Shown piece by piece: positions 1 to 4,919 of a DNA stretch of 5,125 bases. The stretch lies in NCBI GenBank assembly GCA_016186245.1, contig JACPLZ010000012.1:1-5125 (forward strand), given 5' to 3'. The translations under genes were made by a program, and so were the position numbers. This stretch comes from Candidatus Peregrinibacteria bacterium. Lineage in GTDB: Bacteria; Patescibacteriota; Gracilibacteria; UBA1369; LOWO2-01-FULL-3. The number at the start of each line of letters is the position of its first letter. Position 1 is the first letter of the stretch. The notes below the pieces were generated by a model, which did not search any database, had not been told where the DNA came from, and saw nothing but the letters and a program-made list of their open reading frames with translations.

Positions 1-146
1 AATTTTTCCCGCACAAGACGCGGAACAATAAAGTTTTTTTCCGCTTCTGACATATAATCTGTCGCTGATTTCGCAGGGTCTATAACAATCCCTCCTGCGC
101 CAATCTTTGCTGGGCCTGTCTGTGTTGGAGCTGTTGTATCGGGCAT
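1..146 (-). CDS. N-terminal part of an unrecognised protein, third gene of the minus-strand operon
   Basis: The first 48 codons are visible, starting at ATG 146-144, and the gene leaves the window at its left edge. The first 15 residues are rich in Thr, Pro and Ala (MPDTTAPTQTGPAKIG) and look disordered. A segment with GGIVIDPAKSATDYM and FIVPRLVREK follows and looks like the start of a folded domain. There is no signal peptide. The start is 3 nt after the TAA stop of the 458-aa gene, so translation is probably coupled; the only purine-rich stretch (GGAAGAG) is about 18 nt upstream, too far for a good ribosome binding site. I do not recognise the family. The tight packing suggests it works with, or is at least co-expressed with, the two upstream genes. 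Confidence 0.6.
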   Translation of the reverse strand, partial: MPDTTAPTQTGPAKIGAGGIVIDPAKSATDYMSEAEKNFIVPRLVREK

Positions 147-149
147 AAA

Positions 150-1526
150 TTATTTTGATTCTATCTCTTCCAGTACTTGAAGAAAAGCTGCCGCATTTGC
201 CTGATCCCGTTTTAATTCTGCAATTCTATTTTTAATCTGCGTTTTTTTCGCTTGGTTCAATGCTTCCACATTGCTCCTGCTGCCACTACTAGATGGTGAA
301 GTGCGTCCAATATCTTGCAATATTTTTTCATGAATATTTTCATGGTATTTCAAAACTTTTGCTGTCATTTCTTCGTAAATCTGGGCGGCATTCACTAGAG
401 CTCTTGCAGCAGGTTTATCGATATTTTTTTTATCGAAATAATGTGACAATGCTCTTTTTAATTTATTCAGCTCTCCAGATATAAATCTTGCATTTGTAAT
501 TGCACCATTATCAGCATTGTTTGCAGGAATCTCTGGAGTTTTATGCACAATGCTGTCATAGATAGAATTGGCAACTCTGTCTACCTCCTCTGGAGTTTTT
601 GCCGGCTCATCCCGGCCGCGTTCCGCCCGTCTAAAAGTAACCTGCTCCTCTGTCGGCGCATAAATGGCCCTCAGCGCCGGATATTTTAAAGGCCCGCTCT
701 TATCAGCGAAATCCAGCGTCTGTTTGCCTTTTTCCGGATGATAAAACACAACTTCATTGCCGTTTCCTGTGGCGAAGGCAACGGCGGTATCTGCTGTTTT
801 GAAATCATATGTAAAGATAAATATCGTGCCGTATTTCAGTCCTTCTTTTTTAATTTTCAAATAATTCGTTTCCTCGTAATAGTGCCGGCCCGCCGTATTT
901 GTACTATGCGTCAATTTGGCGGCCAAAATTGCCGCATTGTCCATTCCGGCGGTAAGTCCCCACAGGGAATACGCGGCATATTTTGTGGAAGCGGCCTCTA
1001 CATTCAGTTTTCCGTATTTTTCTTTTTCCGCTGCAGGCAATTCAAGGCGACCGGCTGTTTTCTTTTTATTTGCAGATTTCAGACCGGCCAATTCATCATT
1101 ATTAAAAGCCTCTGCCATTAACACTGGATTCTCCTTTACCCGTTTCGCAAAATTTCCCGGCATCATGTCCGCATAGCTTGCAATTTTTGAAGCCAGCGCA
1201 AACAAAGCGAGCAATGCTTTTGCGGCTTGAGAGCTTGCCAATTCCGGATCTTTTGTGAATTCTTCCTTAATCATTTTGTATGAAGCCCCCCATTCATTAT
1301 CGGGAATATGCTGATCAAGTTTATCGAATTGGCCAATCCATTCCTGCTGCGCAGACTTGCCGGCTGCGTCAACTACCTCACGTCCCTGCGCAATGCGGCC
1401 ACCCTGTATCGCCCGGTCTGAGGTACCTTCAGCTGCATCTTTGCGCTCTACAGTCTGCATTTCAGGTGCCGGCGGCGCGACTTCACGTTGAGTTTCTGCC
1501 GGTTCTTGTTCTTTTTCTGGAGTCAT
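150..1526 (-). CDS. Uncharacterised 458-aa protein with disordered N-terminus and coiled-coil C-terminus
   Basis: The reading frame is open further upstream to a GTG at 1601, but I chose ATG 1526-1524. It begins 2 nt after the TGA of the preceding gene (TGAATATG), and the GTG start would overlap that gene by 73 bp. Residues 1-60 are rich in Glu, Pro, Gln and Ala and probably unstructured. Residues 95-120 form an alanine/leucine-rich helix (AKALLALFALASKIA), hydrophobic but short and mixed for a membrane span. Residues 215-290 look like a compact alpha/beta domain with beta strands such as GTIFIFTYDF and NEVVFYHP. Residues 310-458 are mostly helical, with a Ser-rich linker near 409-418 and a coiled coil at the C-terminus (IKNRIAELKRDQANAAAF). 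No signal peptide, catalytic motif or known family was recognised. It is the middle gene of a three-gene operon. Reality as a gene is well supported by length and packing; function is unknown. Confidence 0.8.
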   Translation of the reverse strand: MTPEKEQEPAETQREVAPPAPEMQTVERKDAAEGTSDRAIQGGRIAQGREVVDAAGKSAQQEWIGQFDKLDQHIPDNEWGASYKMIKEEFTKDPELASSQAAKALLALFALASKIASYADMMPGNFAKRVKENPVLMAEAFNNDELAGLKSANKKKTAGRLELPAAEKEKYGKLNVEAASTKYAAYSLWGLTAGMDNAAILAAKLTHSTNTAGRHYYEETNYLKIKKEGLKYGTIFIFTYDFKTADTAVAFATGNGNEVVFYHPEKGKQTLDFADKSGPLKYPALRAIYAPTEEQVTFRRAERGRDEPAKTPEEVDRVANSIYDSIVHKTPEIPANNADNGAITNARFISGELNKLKRALSHYFDKKNIDKPAARALVNAAQIYEEMTAKVLKYHENIHEKILQDIGRTSPSSSGSRSNVEALNQAKKTQIKNRIAELKRDQANAAAFLQVLEEIESK

Positions 1527-1528
1527 AT

Positions 1529-1894
1529 TCAAATAATGAATAAATCCTGATCGGCCTCGAGCCGTTCTTTTGTCAGCCTCAGTTTTTCCACCATGTACCA
1601 CAGCTGATAGGTATCCTGGAATCCGGCTTCAAACAGCCCTTTTATTTCACGGATCGTGGACAGCAGATTCATCGCTTCAAAATCCGCTTTGCCCTTTTTT
1701 TCTTCCGTCAAATTTTGATACACAGCCGGATTTATAAGAGTAGAGGCTTTATAGAGATCAATCTTCCCATCCCGAATCAGCTTCATCAAAAGCTCCAAAA
1801 ACCCTTTATCTTCCTCACTCCTTGCACTATCATCCTTTAGTGGAGTGTTTAATTCTTTTTGTATTTTTTCATCAATAATCTGGTCCATAAACAT
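1529..1894 (-). CDS. Small helical uncharacterised protein (121 aa), first gene of the operon
   Basis: The predicted protein is almost entirely alpha-helical, acidic and cytoplasmic, with no signal peptide or membrane segment. The most distinctive stretch is residues 31-60 (FLELLMKLIRDGKIDLYKAS, then TLINPAVYQNL), followed by a helix around FEAMNLLSTIREIKGLF and a C-terminal helical segment. From memory the pattern 'GKIDLY...TLIN..VY..L' resembles a small conserved hypothetical family seen in Patescibacteria genomes; I could not check this. Two ATGs are possible, at 1894 and 1888 (MFM...). The first is used here; the second would give a slightly longer leader. The gene sits right behind a strong promoter, and its TGA lies 2 nt before the ATG of the 458-aa gene, so they form an operon. 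Confidence 0.8.
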   Translation of the reverse strand: MFMDQIIDEKIQKELNTPLKDDSARSEEDKGFLELLMKLIRDGKIDLYKASTLINPAVYQNLTEEKKGKADFEAMNLLSTIREIKGLFEAGFQDTYQLWYMVEKLRLTKERLEADQDLFII

Positions 1895-1911
1895 TCGTTA
1901 AAAATCTCTCA

Positions 1912-1940
1912 ATTATACCAAAAAAACATCAAAAAATCAA
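1912..1940 (-). promoter_or_regulatory. Sigma70-type promoter for the minus-strand operon
   Basis: On the minus strand there is a -35 box TTGATT (1940-1935), a 17-bp spacer, and a perfect -10 box TATAAT (1917-1912). The -10 is preceded by TGG, giving an extended -10 (TGGTATAAT). The predicted transcription start is near 1905, only about 11 nt before the ATG at 1894, so the mRNA leader is very short. The SD-like GAGAG at 1910-1906 lies at or upstream of that start and may not be in the transcript. The -35 box is 2 bp away from the ligA start codon, so polymerase bound here would overlap the ligA leader. Confidence 0.7.
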
Positions 1941-1942
1941 TT

Positions 1943-4021
1943 ATGGAAGCCAAAGAAGCTAAAATCCGCATTGAGAAATTGAAAGAAAAAATCAATGACC
2001 TCAATTACAAATATTTTGTGCTCGATCAGACAGAGGTGGAGGAGTCCGTGCGTGATTCTCTAAAGCGCGAACTCATAGAGCTGGAGGAGAAATTTCCACA
2101 GTTTATCAGCCACGATTCGCCGACTCAGAGGGTGGGAAGCGTCCTGTCGGGGAAATTTAAAAAAGTGGCTCACCGTACGCCAAAAAAGAGCCTTTCCGAT
2201 GTTTTTTCTACAGAAGAATTGATGCAGTGGCATGAGAGAATTTCCAAAATGGTTCCGGAAAAAATTGAATTTGTCTGTGAGTTAAAAATTGATGGGCTTA
2301 ACATCACGATCCAATATGAAAAAGGAATTTTTATGCGCGCACTGACTCGTGGAGATGGTGTAACCGGCGAGGATGTTACTCATAATGTTCGGACGATTGA
2401 ATCGATACCTTTGAAACTTAAAGAAGAAGTCGATTTGGAGGTCTCTGGAGAGGTCTATATGCCAAAAAAGAGTTTTGAAAAATTGGAAGGCTTTGCCAAT
2501 CCCCGCAATGCCGCCGCCGGTACAATCCGCCAGCTCGATCCCAAAATTGTTGCCGGCCGCAACCTGGATGCATTCTTTTATCACATCGACAGAAACACTT
2601 TGCATGGCATAAAATCGCAGGAGGAAGTCCTTGAGAGTCTCCAAAGGCTGGGATTAAAAGTTTGCCGGTACTATGAAAAATTTTCCACCATTTCTGACGT
2701 GATCAAATTTTGTGATCAATGGAGTGCGAAAAGGGCTAAGCTTCCATATGAAATTGATGGAATTGTAGTGAAAGTAAATGATCTCGGGCAACAGCATCGC
2801 ATGGGTTTTACCGCCAAGGCTCCTCGTCACGCAGTGGCCTATAAATTTCCGGCGCAGCAGGTTACCAGCAAAATCCTGGATATAATTCTGCAGGTCGGGC
2901 GTACGGGAGCGATTACTCCGGTTGCTGTCATGACTCCGACGCTTGTTGCCGGCAGCACTGTTTCCCGTGCGACATTGCACAACGAAGATGAAATTCACAA
3001 AAAGGATATCCGCATCGGCGACACTGTTATTATCCAAAAAGCCGGAGATGTGATTCCGGAAGTTGTCGAGGCTCTTAAGGATTTGCGCACAGGTAAAGAA
3101 AAAAAGTTTCATTTTCCGAAAAAATGTCCGGTTTGCGGCTCGGAGATCAGGAGGAATGAAGGCGAAGCGGCTTACTATTGCAGCAATAAAAATTGCTACG
3201 GCATCGAAAAAGAACATATCGCTCATTTTGTTTCCAAAAAGGCTTTTGATATTGACGGCCTCGGAGAAAAAATTGTGATACAGTTGATTGATGCGGGATT
3301 GATCGGCGATCCGGCGGATATTTTTCTTTTAAAGGAAAGCGATTTTCTATCGCTGGATTTGTTTAAGGAAAAGAGAGCCGGAAATCTTTTGCAAAGTATC
3401 GAAAATGCGAAAAACATCAATCTTGATCGGTTTATTTACGCGCTTGGAATCAGGCATATTGGAGAGCAGAGCAGTTACGATTTTGCGAAATACATTATCG
3501 GGCATTGCCATAGTGAACTTGAACCGTGTCCTCCTGCAGATTTTCGCGAAGCGAAAATCCCTTCTCTTCCCCTGTGTCATCCTGAACTTGTTTCAGGATC
3601 TCCCCTTTTTACCATCCCTGATTTGATTGCCACCGTTAAAGCTTTTTCCATTGAGGAAATTACCAATATTGACGGAGTCGGGGACAAAGTGGCCAACGCT
3701 ATTTATGATTGGTTTAACAATGATAAAAATATTGAATTATTGGAAAAACTCTACAGGGTCGGCGTAGGGCTGCAAATCGGCCATCTTCATTCCACAGGCA
3801 AACTCGCCGGTAAAAATTTTGTCATCACCGGCACATTAAGCGCTCTCACCCGCGAGCAGGCAAAAGACATCATCAAGCGCGAAGGCGGCAAAGTGCATTC
3901 TTCAATAACAAAGGATACCGACTACTTAATAGCCGGTGAATCCCCCGGCTCCAAATTAACCAAAGCGGAAGAACTGGGAATAAAAGTGATTTCGGAGGGG
4001 GAGTTTAGGGGGATGGTGTGA
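1943..4021 (+). CDS. ligA: NAD+-dependent DNA ligase LigA
   Basis: LigA seals nicks in DNA using NAD+ and is essential for joining Okazaki fragments and for repair. ATG 1943 is chosen because it places the catalytic lysine of the KIDG motif at residue 115, as in E. coli; the frame is open upstream to TTG 1859, but that would overlap the divergent gene. Domains in order: helical NAD-binding domain Ia (1-70), adenylation domain with CELKIDG, TRGDGVTGED, SGEVYM (E170), IDGIVVKV (K277) and AYKFPA (K301), OB fold (about 312-390), four-cysteine zinc finger (C395, C398, C413, C418), helix-hairpin-helix domain (about 425-605), and BRCT domain (620-692). Two oddities: domain Ia lacks several conserved residues (Phe in place of His23, Arg in place of Tyr35), and residues of about 520-557 are an insertion built from palindromic repeats. 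Length without the insertion would be about 655 aa. No Shine-Dalgarno sequence or clear promoter is visible; the leader is A-rich. Confidence 0.98.
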   Translation: MEAKEAKIRIEKLKEKINDLNYKYFVLDQTEVEESVRDSLKRELIELEEKFPQFISHDSPTQRVGSVLSGKFKKVAHRTPKKSLSDVFSTEELMQWHERISKMVPEKIEFVCELKIDGLNITIQYEKGIFMRALTRGDGVTGEDVTHNVRTIESIPLKLKEEVDLEVSGEVYMPKKSFEKLEGFANPRNAAAGTIRQLDPKIVAGRNLDAFFYHIDRNTLHGIKSQEEVLESLQRLGLKVCRYYEKFSTISDVIKFCDQWSAKRAKLPYEIDGIVVKVNDLGQQHRMGFTAKAPRHAVAYKFPAQQVTSKILDIILQVGRTGAITPVAVMTPTLVAGSTVSRATLHNEDEIHKKDIRIGDTVIIQKAGDVIPEVVEALKDLRTGKEKKFHFPKKCPVCGSEIRRNEGEAAYYCSNKNCYGIEKEHIAHFVSKKAFDIDGLGEKIVIQLIDAGLIGDPADIFLLKESDFLSLDLFKEKRAGNLLQSIENAKNINLDRFIYALGIRHIGEQSSYDFAKYIIGHCHSELEPCPPADFREAKIPSLPLCHPELVSGSPLFTIPDLIATVKAFSIEEITNIDGVGDKVANAIYDWFNNDKNIELLEKLYRVGVGLQIGHLHSTGKLAGKNFVITGTLSALTREQAKDIIKREGGKVHSSITKDTDYLIAGESPGSKLTKAEELGIKVISEGEFRGMV
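3506..3603 (+). repeat. Pair of palindromic repeats inserted in frame in ligA
   Basis: Copy 2 (3575-3603) contains an 8-bp palindrome, ATCCTGAA (3579-3586) and TTCAGGAT (3592-3599), around a 5-nt loop. Its translation is CHPELVSGSP. From memory this sequence is a common interspersed repeat in many environmental genomes, often translated as HPELVSGS or LNLFQDL. Copy 1 (3506-3534) aligns to it without gaps at 19 of 29 positions, sharing TGAACTTG and the final CTCC, but has lost the palindrome. The copies are 69 bp apart, exactly 23 codons, so both are read in the same frame (HSELEP and HPELVS). The unit lies inside the helix-hairpin-helix region of LigA and keeps the reading frame open. Family LigA proteins have no sequence here. 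Confidence 0.75.
3539..3559. repeat. Perfect 9-bp hairpin between the two repeat copies
   Basis: GATTTTCGC (3539-3547) and GCGAAAATC (3551-3559) are exact reverse complements around a 3-nt GAA loop. It lies between the two repeat copies within ligA and is translated as part of the insertion (DFREAKI). Its position suggests it is part of the same inserted unit, a REP-like stem-loop. It could also affect ligA mRNA folding. It is not a terminator, since it lies inside an intact gene and has no T-run after it. Confidence 0.7.
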
Positions 4022-4146
4022 TTTGCAGTGGGTTTGTGCGGAGTTTGGCAGTCAATATAGGTGAGGTTTTGGAGCGGACGGCTCTCTCAGAACGGCTGGC
4101 TGAACTCAAATATGGACAGATAAAAAATTTAACTAATCAAGTTTAA
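4018..4146 (+). CDS. Possible 42-aa ORF overlapping the ligA stop
   Basis: A GTG at 4018 overlaps the ligA TGA in the four-base arrangement GTGA typical of translational coupling. A purine-rich AGGGGG (4007-4012) sits 5 nt before it, a good ribosome binding position. The frame stays open to TAA at 4144-4146. The product has a short hydrophobic start and then a likely amphipathic helix (GEVLERTALSERLAELKYGQ) with a polar C-terminus. No family is recognised. It overlaps the end of the convergent 112-aa gene by 14 bp. It could equally be a chance ORF or a remnant of another gene in the ligA-downstream spacer. If it is not real, 4022-4132 holds nothing I can identify, including no clear rho-independent terminator for ligA. 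Confidence 0.3.
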   Translation: MICSGFVRSLAVNIGEVLERTALSERLAELKYGQIKNLTNQV

Positions 4147-4471
4147 AGCCTATCGTTGTTTCAGGGTTAGAAATGGCAAAATATGACAATACGGCATCTA
4201 ACTTCATTAAAAAGATATGTTTTTCTACATATTTCTCGTTCGAGTAGTAAGTTTTACCACTGGCATAATTACCTCCAGTAACAATGCACCTAACCTCCTG
4301 GGAAGGTATTTTGAAGTCTTCGATTTCAAAGCCGAATTTAATAAGCCGATCAAGTTCAGCATTGAACATATTGGCATATTTTTCCTCCAAATCATGTTTT
4401 TGTGGCAAATTTTGTTTCAAAGCCATTAGATTTACGTAGGCTTTTTTAATTTCAGTTTGATCATTACTCAT
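4133..4471 (-). CDS. Small uncharacterised cytoplasmic protein (112 aa)
   Basis: The product is a soluble protein with a charged helical N-terminal half (EIKKAYVNLMALKQNLPQKH, then a helix LEEKYANMFNAELDRLIKFG). A segment IEDFKIPSQEV, a glycine-rich turn (TGGNYASGKTYYS) and a helix YVEKHIFLMKLDAVLSYFAI follow, and it ends in TIGFKLD. From memory this layout (an 'F.IP..E' motif, then 'YS.E.Y......L.KLDA.L.YF', ending in 'IGF') resembles a widespread small hypothetical family in environmental bacteria; the function is not known to me. ATG 4471-4469 is preceded by CAGG with a 4-nt gap, a weak ribosome binding site. The gene is convergent with ligA and has no partner in its operon. GKT in the glycine-rich turn is not a Walker A motif. 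Confidence 0.75.
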   Translation of the reverse strand: MSNDQTEIKKAYVNLMALKQNLPQKHDLEEKYANMFNAELDRLIKFGFEIEDFKIPSQEVRCIVTGGNYASGKTYYSNEKYVEKHIFLMKLDAVLSYFAISNPETTIGFKLD

Positions 4472-4493
4472 GAAACCTGGGTTAAATTTTTCT

Positions 4494-4522
4494 GCCAGAT
4501 ACGCGCTATTCTGGCGGCGTAT
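4494..4522. other. Two mutually exclusive inverted repeats upstream of the 112-aa gene
   Basis: GCCAGA (4494-4499) can pair with TCTGGC (4510-4515), and ATACGC (4499-4504) can pair with GCGTAT (4517-4522). The arms interleave, so only one stem can form at a time. On the minus strand this lies 23-51 nt before the ATG of the 112-aa gene, where it could be an operator or a leader switch. Each stem is only 6 bp, a length that occurs by chance fairly often, so support is weak. Confidence 0.25.
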
Positions 4523-4545
4523 GTTCAGTGAAATGGAGGTATAAG
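4523..4545 (+). repeat. Left arm of a long inverted repeat
   Basis: TGAAATGGAGGTATAAG (4529-4545) is the exact reverse complement of 4809-4825. After a 2-bp mismatch the match continues outward with GTTC (4523-4526) against GAAC (4828-4831), giving 21 of 23 positions. The arm contains GGAGGT, a perfect Shine-Dalgarno core pointing inward, 7 nt before a TTG that opens an 8-codon ORF. No target-site duplication is visible outside the arms. Confidence 0.85.
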
Positions 4546-4559
4546 ATTTGAACCTAATT

Positions 4560-4745
4560 TTAGTTAGGTGTTGACTTGCGATGTTCTGGAATTAGAACCC
4601 GCTTGCCATTCTTGAGCGTCCGATAGTGTCGGCGTACCTCGACTATCTTTTTGCCCTTCCTGGTTTTTGCCATATGAAATGGGGTTAAAGAATAAACGGG
4701 CGTAGGTTTAGTGACGCCCATGTTTGCCAACGATTCCTCTATCAT
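4560..4745 (-). CDS. Tiny very basic protein, function unknown
   Basis: The C-terminal 37 residues look strongly protein-like: MAKTRKGKKIVEVRRHYRT, then LKNGKRVLIPEHRKSTPN. Two half-repeats are visible (VEVRRHYR and VLIPEHRK). The 'HYR..K.GK.V..P.HR' pattern recalls short basic repeat domains seen in many small bacterial proteins, some likely to bind nucleic acids; this is recall, not a search result. The start is uncertain. ATG 4745 is given here (61 aa); ATG 4721 has an AGAGGA 13 nt upstream; ATG 4673 gives only the well-patterned 37-aa core; TTG 4751 is also in frame. None has a well-placed ribosome binding site. The ORF lies wholly between the arms of the 4523/4831 inverted repeat, so it could be the cargo of that element. 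If it is not coding, 4472-4919 would hold only repeats and hairpins. Confidence 0.5.
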   Translation of the reverse strand: MIEESLANMGVTKPTPVYSLTPFHMAKTRKGKKIVEVRRHYRTLKNGKRVLIPEHRKSTPN

Positions 4746-4751
4746 TGGCAA
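4724..4751 (-). other. Strong hairpin with a purine loop inside the inverted-repeat interval
   Basis: On the minus strand the stem runs TTGCCAATGAT against ATCGTTGGCAA: 11 pairs, with one U-G wobble and a 6-nt loop AGAGGA. On the plus strand the same position is a C-A mismatch, so the structure fits minus-strand RNA better. The loop is SD-like and precedes ATG 4721 by 13 nt, so the hairpin could present a ribosome binding site or be a protein-binding dyad. A second stem, GGGCGT (4698-4703) with ACGCCC (4714-4719), is adjacent. GGTTAAA (4683-4689) can pair with TTTAACC (4779-4785) and enclose both. Confidence 0.5.
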
Positions 4752-4808
4752 GCGGGGCGACTAAGCTCTAGCCGTTAATTTAACCTGACTTCTTTGGGCT
4801 CAACTTTA

Positions 4809-4831
4809 CTTATACCTCCATTTCAAAGAAC
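4809..4831 (-). repeat. Right arm of the long inverted repeat
   Basis: This is the reverse-complement partner of 4523-4545. The perfect 17-bp core is 4809-4825 and the outer GAAC is 4828-4831. Read on the minus strand, it also points its GGAGGT inward, 10 nt before a TTG that opens a 7-codon ORF. The two perfect cores enclose 263 bp. An intact element of about 297-309 bp would be typical of a MITE or of an invertible segment. No flanking direct repeat is seen. Confidence 0.85.
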
Positions 4832-4864
4832 GATTAGCACTCTCCACCATATAGTGCTGATCGT
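4830..4864. other. 12-bp stem-loop next to the right inverted-repeat arm
   Basis: ACGATTAGCACT (4830-4841) pairs with AGTGCTGATCGT (4853-4864) across an 11-nt loop. The single imperfect pair is U-G in plus-strand RNA and C-A in minus-strand RNA. It lies 55 nt downstream of the stop of the membrane-protein gene on the minus strand, but what follows (TCTTTG) is only weakly T-rich. A rho-independent terminator for that gene is therefore possible but not convincing. Its first two bases overlap the outer end of the right arm, so it may belong to the same element. Confidence 0.5.
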
Positions 4865-4919
4865 CGAAAATCAAACTATTTAGCAAATATGAGTCAACGA
4901 GTGTTAGAATGCTCTATTA

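Noticed and set aside
738..1121. 127-codon open frame on the plus strand inside the 458-aa gene.
   Set aside because: It is rich in Cys, Phe and Ile with no recognisable pattern, as expected for the antisense of a Lys/Glu/Ala-rich gene.
1527..1601. N-terminal extension of the 458-aa gene to GTG 1601.
   Set aside because: It would overlap the upstream gene by 73 bp, while ATG 1526 sits 2 nt after that gene's stop.
1859..1942. N-terminal extension of ligA to TTG 1859.
   Set aside because: The added 28 residues do not resemble LigA, would overlap the divergent gene, and would move the catalytic Lys away from position 115.
2654..3226. 190-codon open frame on the minus strand inside ligA.
   Set aside because: It lies wholly antisense to a well-supported LigA coding sequence and its translation has no domain-like pattern.
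4120..4146. AT-rich hairpin with a T-run after the 112-aa gene, as a terminator.
   Set aside because: The stem has a bulge, contains almost no G-C pairs and overlaps the stop codon. The T-run alone is not enough.
4552..4569. ACCTAA/TTAGGT stem just after the stop of the basic ORF, as a terminator.
   Set aside because: The 6-bp stem is AT-rich and no T-run follows it on the minus strand.
4563..4785. Integron attC-like boxes (GTTAGGT at 4563 and ATTTAAC at 4779) around a small gene cassette.
   Set aside because: The spacing of about 220 bp is too long for an attC site, the boxes are short consensus matches expected by chance, and no paired inner boxes were seen.
4534..4820. Possible tmRNA or intron-split tRNA on the minus strand: GGTTCAAATC matches the T-arm consensus, and TGGAGGT/ACCTCCA form a 7-bp acceptor-like stem 287 nt apart. 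TTAGTCGCC followed by an Ala-Asn-Asp frame recalls a tag start.
   Set aside because: There is no G3-U70 pair, the 5' end does not start with G, and no CCA is encoded. The T-stem has a mismatch, the pairing continues well beyond 7 bp in both directions, and the candidate tag does not end in a hydrophobic Ala-Ala tail. A run of Infernal/ARAGORN would settle it; a significant tmRNA hit would reverse this.
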